From positions 39,619,122 through 39,683,121 of the forward strand of contig NC_045129.1 in NCBI RefSeq assembly GCF_007655135.1: 64,000 nt of DNA, read 5' to 3'. Position 1 is the stretch's first letter. The number at the start of each line of letters is the position of its first letter. Position numbers and translations under genes: made by a program. Origin of the DNA: Punica granatum (Eukaryota > Streptophyta > Magnoliopsida > Myrtales > Lythraceae). A model generated the notes under the pieces. It was not told where the DNA came from, made no database searches, and saw only the letters and a list, made by a program, of their open reading frames with translations. Below are positions 46,601 to 60,715 of this stretch, piece after piece.

Positions 46601-47683
46601 TTATACCCATATTCATCCATCAAACCATCCGAGGTCTGTTGGGCTGAACTTTTCGTTCCTTCATTAAGAGCACACGAGATGTCTTTTATTCATAGGTTGA
46701 GACTAATAGGCATTGTCGTGGTGACTTTTATCTTAGGTTCGGAGGTTGAAAGAAGGCATTTATTTAAGATAATTTGCAGAGATTCGAAGTCACTCTCATC
46801 ATCGATCAAGGCACTGATTAGTAATTGCAGCTGTACTTTTTTATTAGGCGTTTGAAAGGGTAATGAAGGAAGGAAAAGAAGCAGAGCAGGTTTGTTCGAG
46901 TCCTCCGTCGAATTGAATTTGAATTGAAAGTCAAGGCTTACCATGAAAACCATTTTCATTTTTCTCTTTTCTTAAGAATTGATTGATGAAAATGGTGGGG
47001 AACGGAACGAATTAGAAGTAGGAGTGGTTAAAGGTCAGGTGCGTTGTTGGCTCGCTCACATTCAATCTCTCATTGATATATTATTATCATTAATAAGATT
47101 TCCATCACAACGCAACACCGTTTAACAATCACAACACTTAACTAAACATCCCCGTTCACTAATTCATACTATCACGCCAGCAATTAACGATATCTGTCAT
47201 GTCCTGTCCTCCTCCATCAGCCTTAGCATAGAATGAAATTTCTCTCTGTTGTTGAATAAGCGGCGTACTACTGCTATGCTTTGATGTTTCGGTGCAATCA
47301 AATCGGAGTCCACAACACTTTCCAAAATTCATGATACAAAGAATTATGCGATTCATCTGCTGATCACAAAACAAAAATCCCCACCCTGAATAAATAAAGA
47401 AAACCCACACCCACATTAGACGGAGCAGCAGCAGAACAGTTTCGGGTTTTATGTCCGTCTACACAACACACCTCACAAAAACGTCACGCGTGCGAATTCC
47501 ACTTCTGCTCATCGACCAACTTCTCACTCCGATGTTTTACCGGAAGAAGACCCCGCCTGACATCCTCCATACAAGGACATACATTCGGCGTCTTGTCGAC
47601 TTTCCAGCTCAACTCCCAGGATCTCGGGATCCTTCTCCATCCCATTAACGCAGAAATCCTCCCCCACAGCCACCTTCCCAGGC
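43620..47683. other. Gene-free spacer between laccase and NAA25
   Basis: This is AT-rich DNA with AT runs. A tRNA-like A box near 46,217 (TAGCTCAGTTGG) has no matching B box. The NAA25 3' UTR probably lies in the last few hundred bases. No gene is seen. Confidence 0.5.
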
Positions 47684-50600
47684 TCAGGAGTTCTGCTTCC
47701 TCAGCGTCTCGAATGTCTTGTGTTTTGACTCGCAGATGGAAAGGAATTCACGCAGCATTCTCCGCTGCCCTGCAACTATTTTCCGGGAGACCTCAGCAGG
47801 GCTCCATGACTTCAAAGCCTCAGTGATCCTATCACCGAGTTCCACATTGCTAGCGGAAGATACTGTACTCTCTAGAACCCTGAAAACTCGCCCAGGGCCA
47901 CCATCTCGCCCTTCCTTCGTAAGAGAAGACAGTAACTCTTCCAAATTTTCTTCCTCCAACTTCTTCATCTGATCTTTTAACTGCTTTATAACTTCTTCTA
48001 CAGCAGCGCACAGAAGCTGCACAGAATCCCTAACTGCAGCCAACAGTGGAGAGGATGACTGATCGGCAGGGCCACCCTTCTTCTTCTTTTTTCCCGACGG
48101 AAGAGACACTCGAAGAAGACGTTGTATTATAAGACCATGCCAAGCTAATGGTTCTGTTACTAGCTGCACCAAAATTGGCATCTCTTTACGGGGAAAATCT
48201 ACCCGAGAATCTACAGGCCTAATTCTCTCCAATATACATTTCTCAAGAAGAGAATCCACAAGCCAGCCGCCACCTTTCAATTCCTCTCCACTATGCAGGC
48301 TAAATTCAGTTGAGGTCAGCTTCCACGCATTACAGAACACAGCTAAGTTTACCCAGTCTATCAAGTGTGAACCAAAGACCTGCCAAAGCAGAAGATTTTC
48401 AGATGAAGCTAGGGGAAACTGTCAGTGAAATGCTCCTAACTTCATTTCACGAGAATATACTAGCACCATATTTCAATGAAAGGTCCACAAAGAAAAGCAG
48501 CGGATGGATCAATTCAGTAACCAAACTTACCTCGGAGCTTCTAAGTCCCCGACAGACTTCCCCAATCAGCTGAATTGCATGTGATAGAGAATAGCCCAAG
48601 ATCTTTGCATAGCGTTCAAGCAAAGATTTCAGTTCCAATGAAGTTTTAGGCTCATCACAACCGTTGGCTTCGGGACTTTCCTTGACCGCTGCTGAAGCAT
48701 TCTGGATAGAGAGGTAGATCAATCGTGGAAGAAGGGATCTTTTCTCTATGACTGTCCGTGCACGTGCTTCCCTTTCTTTCATCTATTAAAGAAAAGGGGT
48801 AATTGAGTTAATAATTGCATCACGCCCACATGCATGATTTAAGAAACAGAGGAAGCGACAAGCAGATCAGCTTCCAGCCACATGAGGGAGAGTGAAGGCA
48901 AGCAATATAACGAAACCAAATTTGAGAAAACACCCTCAACAAAAGAAAAGCTCGGAACAGGAGAAATCAAGACTAACGTCACACTAACAAAAGTTTTGTC
49001 GACCAGATATATTGCTCATAAGTGTCATGCTTCACGTCAGATGCATCATTGATATACAGAAGGAATTTGCACATCACTTAATAAAACACAAGAGGCGAAA
49101 AAACTCATAATGAATTATGAAAGTTAAATACCAAGTCATCTCTAGGAAAGTGGGAGAGCTCTTCAAATGGCCCTGCAAAACAGAATTTCATCATACAGTA
49201 ATCAGTCGCAGGGCTCAACAGACTTGATATCAGTTTGTTATCATTGATCAAAAGGAAGATGTCAAATGCCTAATACTACTCTGGCTGTATAACAAAGTTA
49301 CAGAACAGAGCTACAGGCACAGAAAGATTCCTCCAAACTCCTGACCAATATTACACTCCCCAACCAACAAAGGAACTACTAATGCATCTCATACCAACCT
49401 AAGAGACGATTCTTCTCTGCAGTTGGTGTCCACCAAGGTCGTGACTGCAAATCTTCGTTAAAGGTCAGGGATTTTGATCGAATCTCATTAGAAAGATCAA
49501 GGAGATCCAAGCCATATTTCAAGCTATCAAGAATCACCTGAAATAACATTTAATAGACAATGAAATCAAAGCATCTATGCTAAAACCATGCCTCCACATG
49601 GTGTCCTGAGAAGGGAAGTTTTACCTCTTCTTCTGCAAGGTTGCCCGCATTCTGTTTCAACTTCAATAGGGATACTTCGATCCCAGCAATTGTGTGTTGA
49701 TTAGAGCGCTGCAACCTGTCCTTGAACTGAACAAATTCAATAACCTGAAAATTCATTCCAACTAATGGTAAGTTGAGAATTGACATATTCTCAATGCATA
49801 AAGAATCCACATAGGAAGTATATCAGCATAAGTGCAACGAACATAGCATAGTTTTTGGTTGTTTAGTGTCTGGGATCATGCCTGATGCATCACAATCACT
49901 CCATTATATGGTGGAGACTGATGAGAGGTTTGGAATGAATAAGAAGGGATTACAATATACATCATATTATAGCATTCGCACGTATCCAAGCATATATAAT
50001 GTGCTTTGGCATTTTTTTTTGTTTATATGCAGTGATAATTTTCATGAACCATTGAAATTCTTTGGAGAGAGCATAGAAAAAGAAATATCTCAATTATAGC
50101 AGAAATGCCGGAGAAGTAAAACTTATTAAGCAAGAATGGCATACTTTGGAATAGTTTCTGTGGCGATATGCAACAAAAGTAAGATCTGCAGACTCTCTAA
50201 AGTGGTCATCCATAAACTTGAGATATTCCTTAAGCAGATTATTCAGTTCAGGCCAAAGTGGGGACACCAACATCTGTGGAAAAATGTGGTGGGAAACAGT
50301 TTCCAACAAGATGTTCTTCACTTCCAACGATTTATACCTAGATAGGAGAATAAAGCACTTCTATGAGGAAGATGTTAAAAAGCTGCTCAATAGGATGATT
50401 AACAACATGCCTCATACAGAATCCCTCAGCTATTTGTCTTAATTAAGGAACAGACAGACACCTTGGGAAAAAAAAGGGGGTACTTACCAGTCATAGGCCA
50501 ATGATATGATGCCTAAGTGAGAATACAAGTGCAACAATAGAACCTTGTATTGCCAAACATGCCTGCGAGAACCATGAATGCCCAGTAAATGTTAGGTTGA

Positions 50601-53600
50601 TTGCAAGCAACTTTTTTTTTTTTAAATCAACGAATGCTTTTTCATAAAGAAGATATATTTAGGCGACAAAATAAGTATTGGATTTAGACAACTTTCTGAG
50701 TTTCTAATTGTAACTCTTTCACAAATTCCAAATTATTCATCGTCTAAGTACTTTGTAATCTATCTTTCAGCCAACAGTTCTCGGTATTTTGAGTTTTGCA
50801 TGAAAGGAAAATCACCAAGTTACAAAAGAAAACAACATAGTGTACATACTATGTAAGAGAGTTGCATGCTTTGAAGCATGTAGATCAATCATAAAAGGCA
50901 TATGAAGTCAAAACAGTTGCACCTTCTGATATTCAATCCAAACTCCAAAACCATAATTGCCTCCAACATATAGCCAAGATTGCCCGTATGCCAGTATAAC
51001 TGCAATGAATACCATAAATGAGATGTTTGAAATAACCACCCAACAAACATGAAAAAGCAAAGGCAGAAACACCAGAGAGCATGTGTGCCCAAACAGAAGC
51101 GGCTCAAAAGAGACCTTTCAGACATGCTATGAACATTTCCATAAGCATTAGGTTATTACTACATTGGAGGCCTCTATCGACTATCAATTACCAAAAGCCA
51201 ATATCAGACCCTCCAAAGTCACAAGTTTTTCAGCGAAGAAAAGACTCTACTTTTCACGCTTATCAAAACAAGTTTTTCCTCAATATGACAAGCAACGAAC
51301 AGCAAGCAAGAGTCCAATCTACCGCTTTCGCCACTGAACAGGACAACAATAAGATGGCTTAAGAAAGAGCCCGTAATATAACAGAAAAGAAATTATTTTC
51401 TCTCTAAGATATTCCATCAGAAAGAATACATCTTGCAGGACAAGTTTAAGTAGCCAACTCACGGGAAAAAAAAAAGAAAAAAAAAGAAAAAAGAAAGAGA
51501 TAAAAGAAAAGAAAGGGAGCAAAAAAGAACTTCGGGACAGAGCTGAATTTTCCTAGGCTTCCCCTTCTAATGCCTCCTAGTACCGACCTTGACAAGAAAA
51601 GCAGTTACTTCTAATCAAATACAACATCTGTACCAGCAAAAGACATGCTTGCAAATGCATGCAGAGTCTCATTACCTGAACCAGCACATTGCTTGACATG
51701 GATAAAAGCTCTTCTCCAGGCATACTCTCTTGTGGATCCAGGTCCTTGGAAAGAGTAAGGTTATTGCAATACATCTCCACCATTTGCCGGGAAGAATCCT
51801 CAAGTCCTGGGAATGAGCACAATTAAATCACTGACAGTCTCTCTTTTCCATTTTCCTGCTAACTCCCCATATAATCTAACCGACACTCACAGACAACTCA
51901 GCACATTTGTTTGTGCAAAACAATAATATTTATTAAACATTTCAAATAACCAAGTATTGTGTAATGTTTGTAAAGAATAGCAGCAAATATACTTCAAATA
52001 TATCAAATATAAATCAATCACAATTACCAGATAAACTTGCTATGAAGTTTCTTCAAGATCTTATGTAACAAATTAGCATAAGTACAGGCGGTTTGTACAT
52101 ATTGGCGTACCATCCACGGGAAGCCTGTACATGCTTCCAGTCAATTCTTGAATTTTTAAAATGGTAATTGACTGGCCAAGTGCTTTTATTGGTGTGGGAG
52201 AAATATATTCTGAACTTTTCATCAACTTCATAGTGAACTCCTGTTGGTCAAAAGATAAGACCAGAAGAAACTCCTCAACATCGGAAGCGAAGCAAGCTAA
52301 GTGACCAAACCTGCCTCGAAACAAAGAAAGAAACAGGCAAATGAAAATCAGGATCCTGCATCCAAATAACTTCTAAGATGATTTACCAACAAAATTGTCT
52401 TAAATATTCATATAAATAAGAGCTAATGAAACAATTGGCTAGCAGAAGATGCTGATGCCATGAGAAGCATGAGTAATAAAATGTCATTTGATTAAGCTTT
52501 CTCAAAGTATCACCAAATAAGTGGAAAGGATATAGAACAGAAAAAGGTCAAAGCAGATTATTGCAATATCAAACTGGCAAGATTGTATCATACCTTAAAA
52601 AGTATTTTACGAGAAGCTCTATCAAATTGTCAATGTTTCCCTTTCCATATAACTGCTTCCTTCTTTCAAGCTCAAGGTTAGCCAGGTAGGGGCACCGTAT
52701 GAGGTTATCACCAGTATGTTCCAGTAACTTTTGCACAAAGCTCGATGCTCTTGCAATACGAGAATTAAACTGGAACAAAACTAATCCAATCAAACTCCAC
52801 ACGAAATATTGTGGCAAATGATAATGATAAGAATTACAAACAATGAGATCATGTAACTATCAGAAATTTAAAAGACATAGGCATGCACCACTTCATCTGC
52901 CAATGGTAATGAATGGTGCTCCGCACGTCCTGAAGCATGTGATCTATCCTCAGCAGGCCCATTGCTCAAGCTTCTGCCATCCTCCATGAGACAATCTAGA
53001 TAATGTTGAAAACACTCCCAATCATCAGGGCTGCCAGATAGATGAAAGAGAATTAACCCAGAAGTTCACGAGTAAAAACTCTTGAGATAATTATTCCAAG
53101 TAAAGAGGCTAGGGCATTTTCACAATGATCGGAACATTCAAGACAAGAGGCTGTTTCAGTACAGAGCTTTAAGTAGTGCTACCTTAATAAGTCTAAACAT
53201 CATGAGGCAAGGAAAGTACATCTGACCAGTTAAGATAAAAAGAATAGGCAAGAGCAGATGACTAAGAGTTGGCAACTACCCCAAGATAAAAAGAAAATAG
53301 ACAATTATTTCCTTGGATATGCAACTCATTTCAGCAGTCTAATACCATGCAATCATATTAACTTACATCATTGCATATGGTTATGCATTTATTTACATGC
53401 AGCAGGAAAATATCACAAGATAACAATTCTGATTCATATTCCTGTGATCCATGAGACAAAAAATAATTTGTCGAAGAGGTTTACCAAATCATATACAAAG
53501 ACCAGCAATTTGCAAGAAGTTCGCTTTACAAAATGTATCAACTAATATCTACTCCGAGCTTAATGAGCATACCACAATTCCAAGATTTTCTCATAAACAC

Positions 53601-56486
53601 CAGCAGCAGCATCATAGTCAGCAGACCGAGCAAGAAGTCTCCCCTGTCAACTTAGATACAATGGAGCAGATTTATAAGTAGGCAAACAATAATCACAACC
53701 GACAATTTTTACACCACAGAGTTGAAACTATTTCTAATCCTCAAAATATCAACTGTCAAGGTAGGATTTCTCAAACTATTTCAATTCTTTAGCAGAAAAG
53801 CTAATTCCATTTACACTGGATCTACATGCTGCAGGTATTCCGCTTTAAATTTCCAAAGGGGATTCATTTTATGTCCCTCAGAGTGGAAAAAACACAGAAC
53901 ATTTGAAAGGCATTATGAGAAATAAGCAATCCACTCTAATAGTCAGCTGACTACACAAGATCAATATGTGGGGAAAAACAAAGGTATAGAAGGTACCAGT
54001 ATCCGTAGCTTATCAACTTCAACCATTAAAAGTGACCCCAAATTTCCAGTGAGAATTTCCAGAGCATCACCATACTTTTCTTGCTGTTCCAATATGGATA
54101 TGTAGACCATAACAGCTGCCAAAGGTCTCAATTTAGCAGAAAATCATTATTAATAGTAGAGCAACATCATTTCTTGTAATCCCAATTCACAAATAATACC
54201 CTCTGGTTCATGCAAACTATGGGCTGCAACATGCTTCCTAAGCAAACCTTCAGCTAACAGTAACAGCTTCTCCCCTCCATTGCCACAGAGAACCTAGAAA
54301 AGGACCCACCATAAATAATAAATAAAACAACGCATACCTAATTTTCTTTTGCCTAAATCACCACATTCATATTTCCAGCTCATATTAGTTTACAAAAAAA
54401 AAAATTGATAAAAGGAATGCCACATTCTATAAAACTTGTTGGTAAATTTGCAGATGAAAAAGAGTTAGAAGATGCATTCGAGATATTACTGCAGACGACA
54501 TCACTTATAACTTATAATTCCCGCATTAAATCCAAAAACTGAGGATTACCCAGATTTATGAACTAACCGATCATAACCTATGACAGAATCTAATTCCACA
54601 GTCTCTACAATGTGCTTAACTAAAAGGAATTACCTAATCAGACAGCCATATCAGCAGGTATAACATATTGCGAAGGATACATGACAAAAAAAATCTGTTA
54701 TATCAGCAGATACAACAGATTTATGTTGTAACCTTTTTTATTAGGGTCTTATCGGACGTGTGCCTGTGTGCCTTTGTTTGGTCTGTAATTTTGTATGTCT
54801 GTTTTGGAGCCCAGGTGATATGTGGGCTCTAGAGTTTTGATATCAATAAGAGCATTTACTGATTCTGATTTTAAAAAGAAAAAAAAAAGTTTAAGTAGCT
54901 TTCCTCTGCCAAGAAAAAAGAAAAAAGATAAGCAGCTGATCTCCAAATTTGATTTGTTAAAAATACAAGTTCACATGCAAAAGATATTTCTATAATTTAC
55001 AGTGGAGGCCATATCGGGATTAAGAGTCATGTTTTCTTTCTGTCTCTCTTCTTTCTTCGTTCCTTAGAGGCAAAGAATTTTAACAGCTTAATTAGCCATA
55101 GCACTGGATCCTACATATGTATGAAACTTTTTTTTTCCTTTTAATTTTAATAAGTAGAGAGATTTAACTACGTGAGCCACCAATGCTGTACCAACCTCTA
55201 TAAAGGTAAGGAAGGAGACAGAAGGTATATGAAAGGACCTCAAGAACATAAGAGATTGAGTGAGCTAATAATATATGATAGGATAAGTATATCCAATCTA
55301 TCCCATCTAATCAAGCGGAAGTTTACACTTAATATGCCCATCTGAGAATGAAGAAAGGATCTGAAGATCAATGCCAGGAAAAGCATCCATATTTTCTCCC
55401 TCTATGTAATGTGAAGGAATCGAATTGCATGGAGCAGCATCAGCTCAGAAAGCAAAATGGGGAAAAGTTAGAAAAGGAGAACTTAAAGCAGGATGCTTTT
55501 TGGTAATCAAACGATACCTGCAATTGGATGCTACAAACTGCCCAGAGCAAAAATCTCTCTTCCCCAGCGACCTTGTACATCTTAATGGCTGTCTGGCCCA
55601 AAATAAAATGGATGGATTTAGGAAAGGTTACCTTACATTTATAATTAAAAAATGAGGAGGCCGTTGAACCTCGCAAGTTGGGGTGTAAGGGTTAGGGGAA
55701 AAGAGAGAGAAAGAAAGGAACCAACCTGTTGCTGCTTCACGAAAGAGTATTCCCGAACGTAACAATTGAAGAGCCCCATCATTAGGTCCAAATTGTTGGG
55801 GAACTTCCCACAGGCATGCTCATAGCAGCTAGTGGCCAAATCCACTGATAGGAATGAATGAATGAATGAGTGGATGGCAAAGTTAAAAAGGATGAGCATA
55901 AGCAGGACAGTAGGCGACATTCATTCCAAATACGGGGATGAACTCACAGTGATTAAGCCGCTCGAAGACTATCTGCAGTGTACTGAGAGTGAGATCATCC
56001 ACCAATACAGAGTCATCGGAGTAGAGCAGTTCTTTAGCATTCAAGCACGCAGTCGATGCCTCGTCCGATTTTCCCATTCTCTCCAAAATGAGAGCTTTGA
56101 GCGCCTGCAAAAATAAATAAATAAATAAATAAAAAATGCATCATCATCAACTGAAATTCAGCTCCTTTCAAGTTGGAAAGGAATAAAAGCTCAATGAAAA
56201 GGGTGCGCGTTCCCGTCGGGTAGGGTAAGGGAGGGTGTCTCAGGAAATGGATATCATATTAGCAAGTGGGACGTGCCATTGCGTTCCCGTCGGGAGGGAG
56301 CTGGAAATAAAGGAGGATCTTTATGCTGTCTAGTCTTACAAGAATGTAAGGGGAAGTGGGGTACTTCCCCAGGAGGGAGGTGACGTGCTTGAGGGCGTTC
56401 TTGAATTGGCGAGAATCGATGGCGTCCCAAATCGGCCGCACCCGCCGCTCCGGTATCCCACCGGCCAGCCCGAACTTCGAAGCCAT
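47684..56486 (-). CDS. NAA25: N-terminal acetyltransferase B auxiliary subunit NAA25
   Basis: Nineteen exons join in frame to 1,007 residues: 56340-56486, 55948-56104, 55726-55844, 55518-55592, 54200-54293, 53997-54115, 53573-53643, 52889-53030, 52594-52769, 52111-52310, 51676-51806, 50923-50999, 50488-50562, 50145-50337, 49625-49744, 49399-49537, 49132-49172, 48531-48782 and 47684-48379. NAA25 is the TPR-type scaffold that anchors the NatB catalytic subunit NAA20 at the ribosome; NatB acetylates proteins that start with Met-Asp, Met-Glu or Met-Asn. Family blocks are seen throughout: MASKFGLAGGIPERRVRPIW at the start, DLATSCYEHACGKFPNNLDL, SKDLDPQESMPGEELLSM, YLKFMDDHFRESADLTFVAY, RPWWTPTAEKN, then LPSGKKKKK near the end. 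The start at 56,486 is chosen because MASKFG is the conserved N-terminus. All introns read as GT-AG. A LINE-like tail sits in intron 4. Confidence 0.94.
54675..54890 (+). mobile_element. LINE 3' tail in NAA25 intron 4
   Basis: On the plus strand the sequence ends with GATATCAATAAGAGCATTTA, CTGATTCTGATTTT and an A-rich tail. This is the usual 3' end of plant L1-type LINEs. It lies antisense to NAA25 in a 1.2-kb intron (54,294-55,517). The 5' part is missing. Confidence 0.5.
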
Positions 56487-57418
56487 AGGTATCAGCTGCC
56501 CGGTTTTGAATGAGAGGTTCAAAAGGTAGAGCGCTTCACTTCAATGTGTCCTCCTCCTCTCGTCACTGCGCTGCTCCTCGTTTTTCAGAGTCCCACAGCT
56601 AAACTTCACTGCACTACCCCGCCCCGCCCTGCCCTGCCCTTTGTTTCTGTCAGTGATGTCTACTAGTCGGGGAGTTGGGGGGGGGGAGACCGACGACGGT
56701 AAACGGAACGGGAACAAGTCTGAGGCAAACGCAAACCTAACCTAGCAGACTGTTTGGATGCAGGAGCCATTCTGTCCCTGACTAACTCGGCTTTTCTTTA
56801 TTATATTACTTACTATTATATTATTAATTAATTAATTAATTAATTAATATAGGTGCTGGGCTCAGTGGGCTTCGGCCCAGGTAAGAAAAGCCCATGACTC
56901 TATCCATCTGTCCGTCCATCCAAATCCAAATCCAAATCCAAATCTAAATCTAATAAAAAGACCTTGACCTTTCACTTTTAATCAAAGACAGGAGGAAGAG
57001 AGTAAAATGTAAAACAAAACCGGACCGGACGTTCCCATCCCATCCCATCCCATCCCATCTGATATCTCCACGCAAAGGCAGGGGAAAGAAGCGTAGACTA
57101 GACTCTTTGTTGTCTGTCTTCCCTTCCCTCGATCAACGAGAAGCCCTCCGACGACACGTCGCAGCGCCTCCTCCTGCGGACCACCTCTTCCCTCCCCTTA
57201 CCATAGCATGAATGATCCCTCCTCCTAGTCCTCCGTGGTCGTCGTCATCATCTCACTTTCACTGCCTTCAGATTGATGGATCGATTGATTGATTGATTGA
57301 TTTCCCATCAGTCAGTCAGTCAGTCAGTCAAGTCCACCTCTTCCTCTGCTTTCTCGAGGCTCGGCCCCGCTCCGCTTGAGCTCCCTCCGCCAACGCCAAC
57401 CCCAACCCCAACCCCAAG
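56487..57418. promoter_or_regulatory. Divergent promoter region of NAA25 and SNX2
   Basis: The 932 bases between the two start codons separate head-to-head genes. The region contains a TGGGCTTCGGCCCAG palindrome near 56,868 and an AAAGCCCAT motif near 56,888; TGGGCC/GCCCA (site II/TCP) motifs are common in promoters of housekeeping genes. It also has ATTA repeats (56,825-56,850), AAATCC repeats (56,925-56,950), CATCC repeats (57,030-57,058) and GATT and GTCA repeats (57,280-57,330). No clear TATA box is seen on either side. Confidence 0.55.
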
Positions 57419-60181
57419 ATGATGGGCGCCGAGAACCAGGGTTTCGAGGAAGCACACCTCTACGCTTCCAAGGAAGAGATGGAGTCTCTCGTCCTCGATG
57501 AGCCCCCGTCTCCCAACGCCAACGGCAACGGAAACGCCAACAGCAAATCCTTCTCCAATTACCGCAGCGCCATGTCCTCCCTCCCCGATTCCCACCACCC
57601 TCTCTCCGCTTCCGCTTCCACTTCCGCTTCCACTTCCGCCCTGGCGATCCCTGCCGACTCAGATCCATTGCTCGCCCCCCCTCCCTATCCCGAGGAGCTC
57701 CATAGCCCTACCTCCCACGACAACTCCTCCTACATCGAGCCCCCCTCCTACGCCGACGTAATCTTCAGCCCTTTCGATGGGGAAGACATCAACGGCCTGG
57801 AGAGCCCTAGCAGGACCTCCGACATTACTCCCGCGAGCTTCTCTCGATCTTCGTCCTCCACCGGCGAGTACATCAGAATCACCGTCTCCAACCCCCAGAA
57901 GGAGCAGGAGACCTCCAATTCCATCGTCCCTGGGGGTAACACGTACGTCACCTATCTGATCACTACTAGGACCAACATACCCGAGTTCGAGGCCACCGAA
58001 TTTAGTGTCAGGAGGCGATTTAGAGATGTGGTCACGCTATCCGATAGGTTGGCAGAGTCGTACAGGGGATTCTTCGTCCCGCCGCGCCCTGATAAGAATG
58101 TCGTGGAGAGTCAGGTGATGCAAAAGCAGGAATTCGTGGAGCAGAGAAGGGTGGCGCTGGAGAAGTACTTGATGAGATTATCGGAGCATCCCATGATTCT
58201 GAAGAGCGATGAATTCAAAGTGTTTCTGCAGGTTCAGGGTAAATTACCGCTCCCAACGAGCACAGATGTTGCTTCGAGGATGCTCGATGGAGCAGTCAAG
58301 CTTCCAAAGCAGCTGCTGGGGGAGACCGTGGTGGCACCCCATGAGGTCGTGCAGCCGGCTAAAGGGGGGAGAGATCTGCTGAGACTGTTCAAGGAGCTCA
58401 AGCAATCGGTGGTTAATGATTGGAGCGGTTCAAAACCACCCCTTGTCGAAGAGGATAAGGAGTTCCTGGAGAGGAAGGATAGGGTGCACGATCTGGAGCA
58501 GCAACTCAGCAACTCTTCTCAACAGGTTGGTGATCTGCAGTTGACTTCTCTGAGCAATAATCAGCATATGCGTGTTCGGGTTTTTTCATGGCTTTGTGCT
58601 TTTAACTTTTAACTTTTACCTTCTTCTGTGCTGATCATGGTTTGGCCTTGTTGTCTTGTCACTTGTAAATTGTGCTCAGGCTGAATCACTTGTTAAGGCT
58701 CAGCAAGACATGGGAGAAACGATGGGAGAGTTGGGTTTAGCTTTCATCAAGTTGACTAAGTTCGAAAATGAGGAGGCAGTATTCAATTCTCAGAGGGCGA
58801 GGGCAGTGGACATGAAGAATTTTGCCACTGCTGCTGTTAAAGCGAGCAGATTTTATCGGGAATTGAATTTGCATATGGTTAAGCACTTGGTAATTGCTCT
58901 ACCATTAATAAGTTTGCGCTATCTAGATGAAAACCCAGCCATGAAATGAAATGAGCTAGCTAATTGGAGATTCTATATCGATGTTCCTTCTTCCAATTGT
59001 CGTTTTTTTTTTTTTTCGGGTCCATCATGGAACAATTTAGATGTTGTTCAGTTTTCCAACTGAAGCTGACTTTGTTGACTTTACGCCATGATGCTTGTGA
59101 CTTAGATATCATGGAATCATGATCAGTTCCTGTTGTGAATATGTACATTTCAGGATACGCTCCACGAGTACTTGGGGCTCATGCTTGCTGTTCACAGTGC
59201 CTTTTCGGATCGCTCTAGTGCCTTGTTGACCGTCCAGACTCTTTTGACAGAATTATCTTCACTACAATCAAGGTCAGAAAAACTGGAAGCAGCTTCATCG
59301 AAGATATTTGGTGGTGACAAGACGAGAATTCGCAAGATGGAGGAGTTAAAAGAAACTTTAAGAGTCACCGAGGATGCTAAAAATGTGGCGATCAGAGAAT
59401 ATGAACGCATCAAGGTAGTTCATGGTTACCTAGAATGTGGAGTCTTGAAATTTACAGATCGTAAAAAAGTATGTGGAGGTTTGATCATGTGCACTGTAAT
59501 TATTCCGTATCCTTGCTTCTGGTGTATTTTCATGCATGCTGGCTTATTCTCGAAGTTTTCGATATCTTGTCTAGACAAAATGACCTCTCTATTTCGGATT
59601 CTTCTGCCAGTTTCACCAAGGGTACAGTGGCATCTTCTGATACTACTACATGAGCTGAAAATTGAGCAAAAGCATATTATCATTGTGGGTTTCGCACTTT
59701 CACTCATAGCTGCCTTCACGTTAACATATTTACTGCAGGAAAATAATAGGACTGAACTTGAAAGGCTCGACAAGGAAAGGCACGCTGACTTTTTGAATAT
59801 GTTGAAGGGATTTGTGGTTAACCAGGTACTCTCTCTTCTCATATGGATGCACTATTGTATGATGTGTTGCTCTACTCTCAAGGATTGCCACATATTCTGT
59901 GTAAGCACTCATCAGTGAAGCTGGATGTGTTTTTTTGTATTAGTTGAGATTAGTGTTGATTTTACGTTTGCGTGTGAAAGATGAGTTGCTTGTGCAAAGC
60001 CTGCCCATGGGTGCCTCACATGCCACCCTAACTGAAGTAAAATGATGCCGCTGTGGATAGATATGTTCATTCGCTAACGATAACGTGCTGTACCTAACAG
60101 GTGGGATATGCTGAAAAGATTGCAAATGTTTGGGGGAAGGTCGCAGAGGAGACAAGTGGGTATGTGAAAGAGAGCATCTGA
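57419..60181 (+). CDS. SNX2: Sorting nexin 2 (PX-BAR), retromer-associated
   Basis: Five exons, 57419-58525, 58680-58889, 59154-59414, 59739-59825 and 60101-60181, join in frame to 581 residues. The N-terminal 145 residues are low-complexity, with an ASASTSASTSA stretch and the SNX-type EEMESLVLD region. The PX domain spans about 150-274, with the phosphoinositide-binding RRRFRD at 198-203 and PPRPDK at 221-226. The C-terminal half is helical and forms the BAR domain (KEFLERKDRVHDLEQQ, KAQQDMGETMGELGLAFIKL, KEERHADFLNML-like segments, then WGKVAEETSGYVKESI). Plant SNX2 works with SNX1 on endosomes in the retromer pathway, for example in vacuolar sorting. Two adjacent ATGs (57,419 and 57,422) could both start translation. 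All introns are GT-AG. Confidence 0.95.
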
Positions 60182-60715
60182 ACTGTAAATTCGATCTTAA
60201 AACCTTTTCACCCTCTTTACTTGTAATTCTATTCGTGTACTCCTTAGGGATCTGCTCAGGACATTTTGTCATTAATAATGTTTAACACTAGAAATTTAGG
60301 CATCCTCTTTTCTGAGAAACGGAACAAAGAAATGGAGATGAAAATTTGTATTTGCAACAAAGGCTGTTACATGAACCTGGCGCTCATTGAAGTTGAGTTG
60401 GTATATGTATACATTTTTTGATGTTTTGGGACAGTCAGTTATGTGGATTTAAACTGCATTGGTCACTTGAGATGGTGGCCTTGTTTGAGTTGCCAGAGCT
60501 CCTCTTTTCTTGTGGCTTGGTTAGTAAATTGCTCCTGTTCATGTCAATTAGGATAATTTTCCTACTGATAGTAACTTGAGGGAAAGCCGGGGATACAGTT
60601 AATTCTGTTGGGCTATAAGATAAGGTTCTTGATTGAGAGGATTACTACTGCTGCTTATACTGACTTGAGAACAAAAAGTGGGGAGGTTCAAATGGAATTC
60701 AAGACTCTGATATAA

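Noticed and set aside
46478..46855. 125-codon open frame on the plus strand
   Set aside because: It contains a Lys/Glu run from a purine tract and no family resemblance. Its codon use does not look like that of the neighbouring genes.
57498..57761. Pro/Thr/Ser-rich frame overlapping SNX2 exon 1
   Set aside because: It is the shifted-frame shadow of the repetitive 5' part of the SNX2 coding exon.
59415..59738. In-frame read-through of SNX2 exon 3
   Set aside because: The open frame continues, but it departs from the SNX family, and a GT-AG intron restores the conserved BAR sequence.
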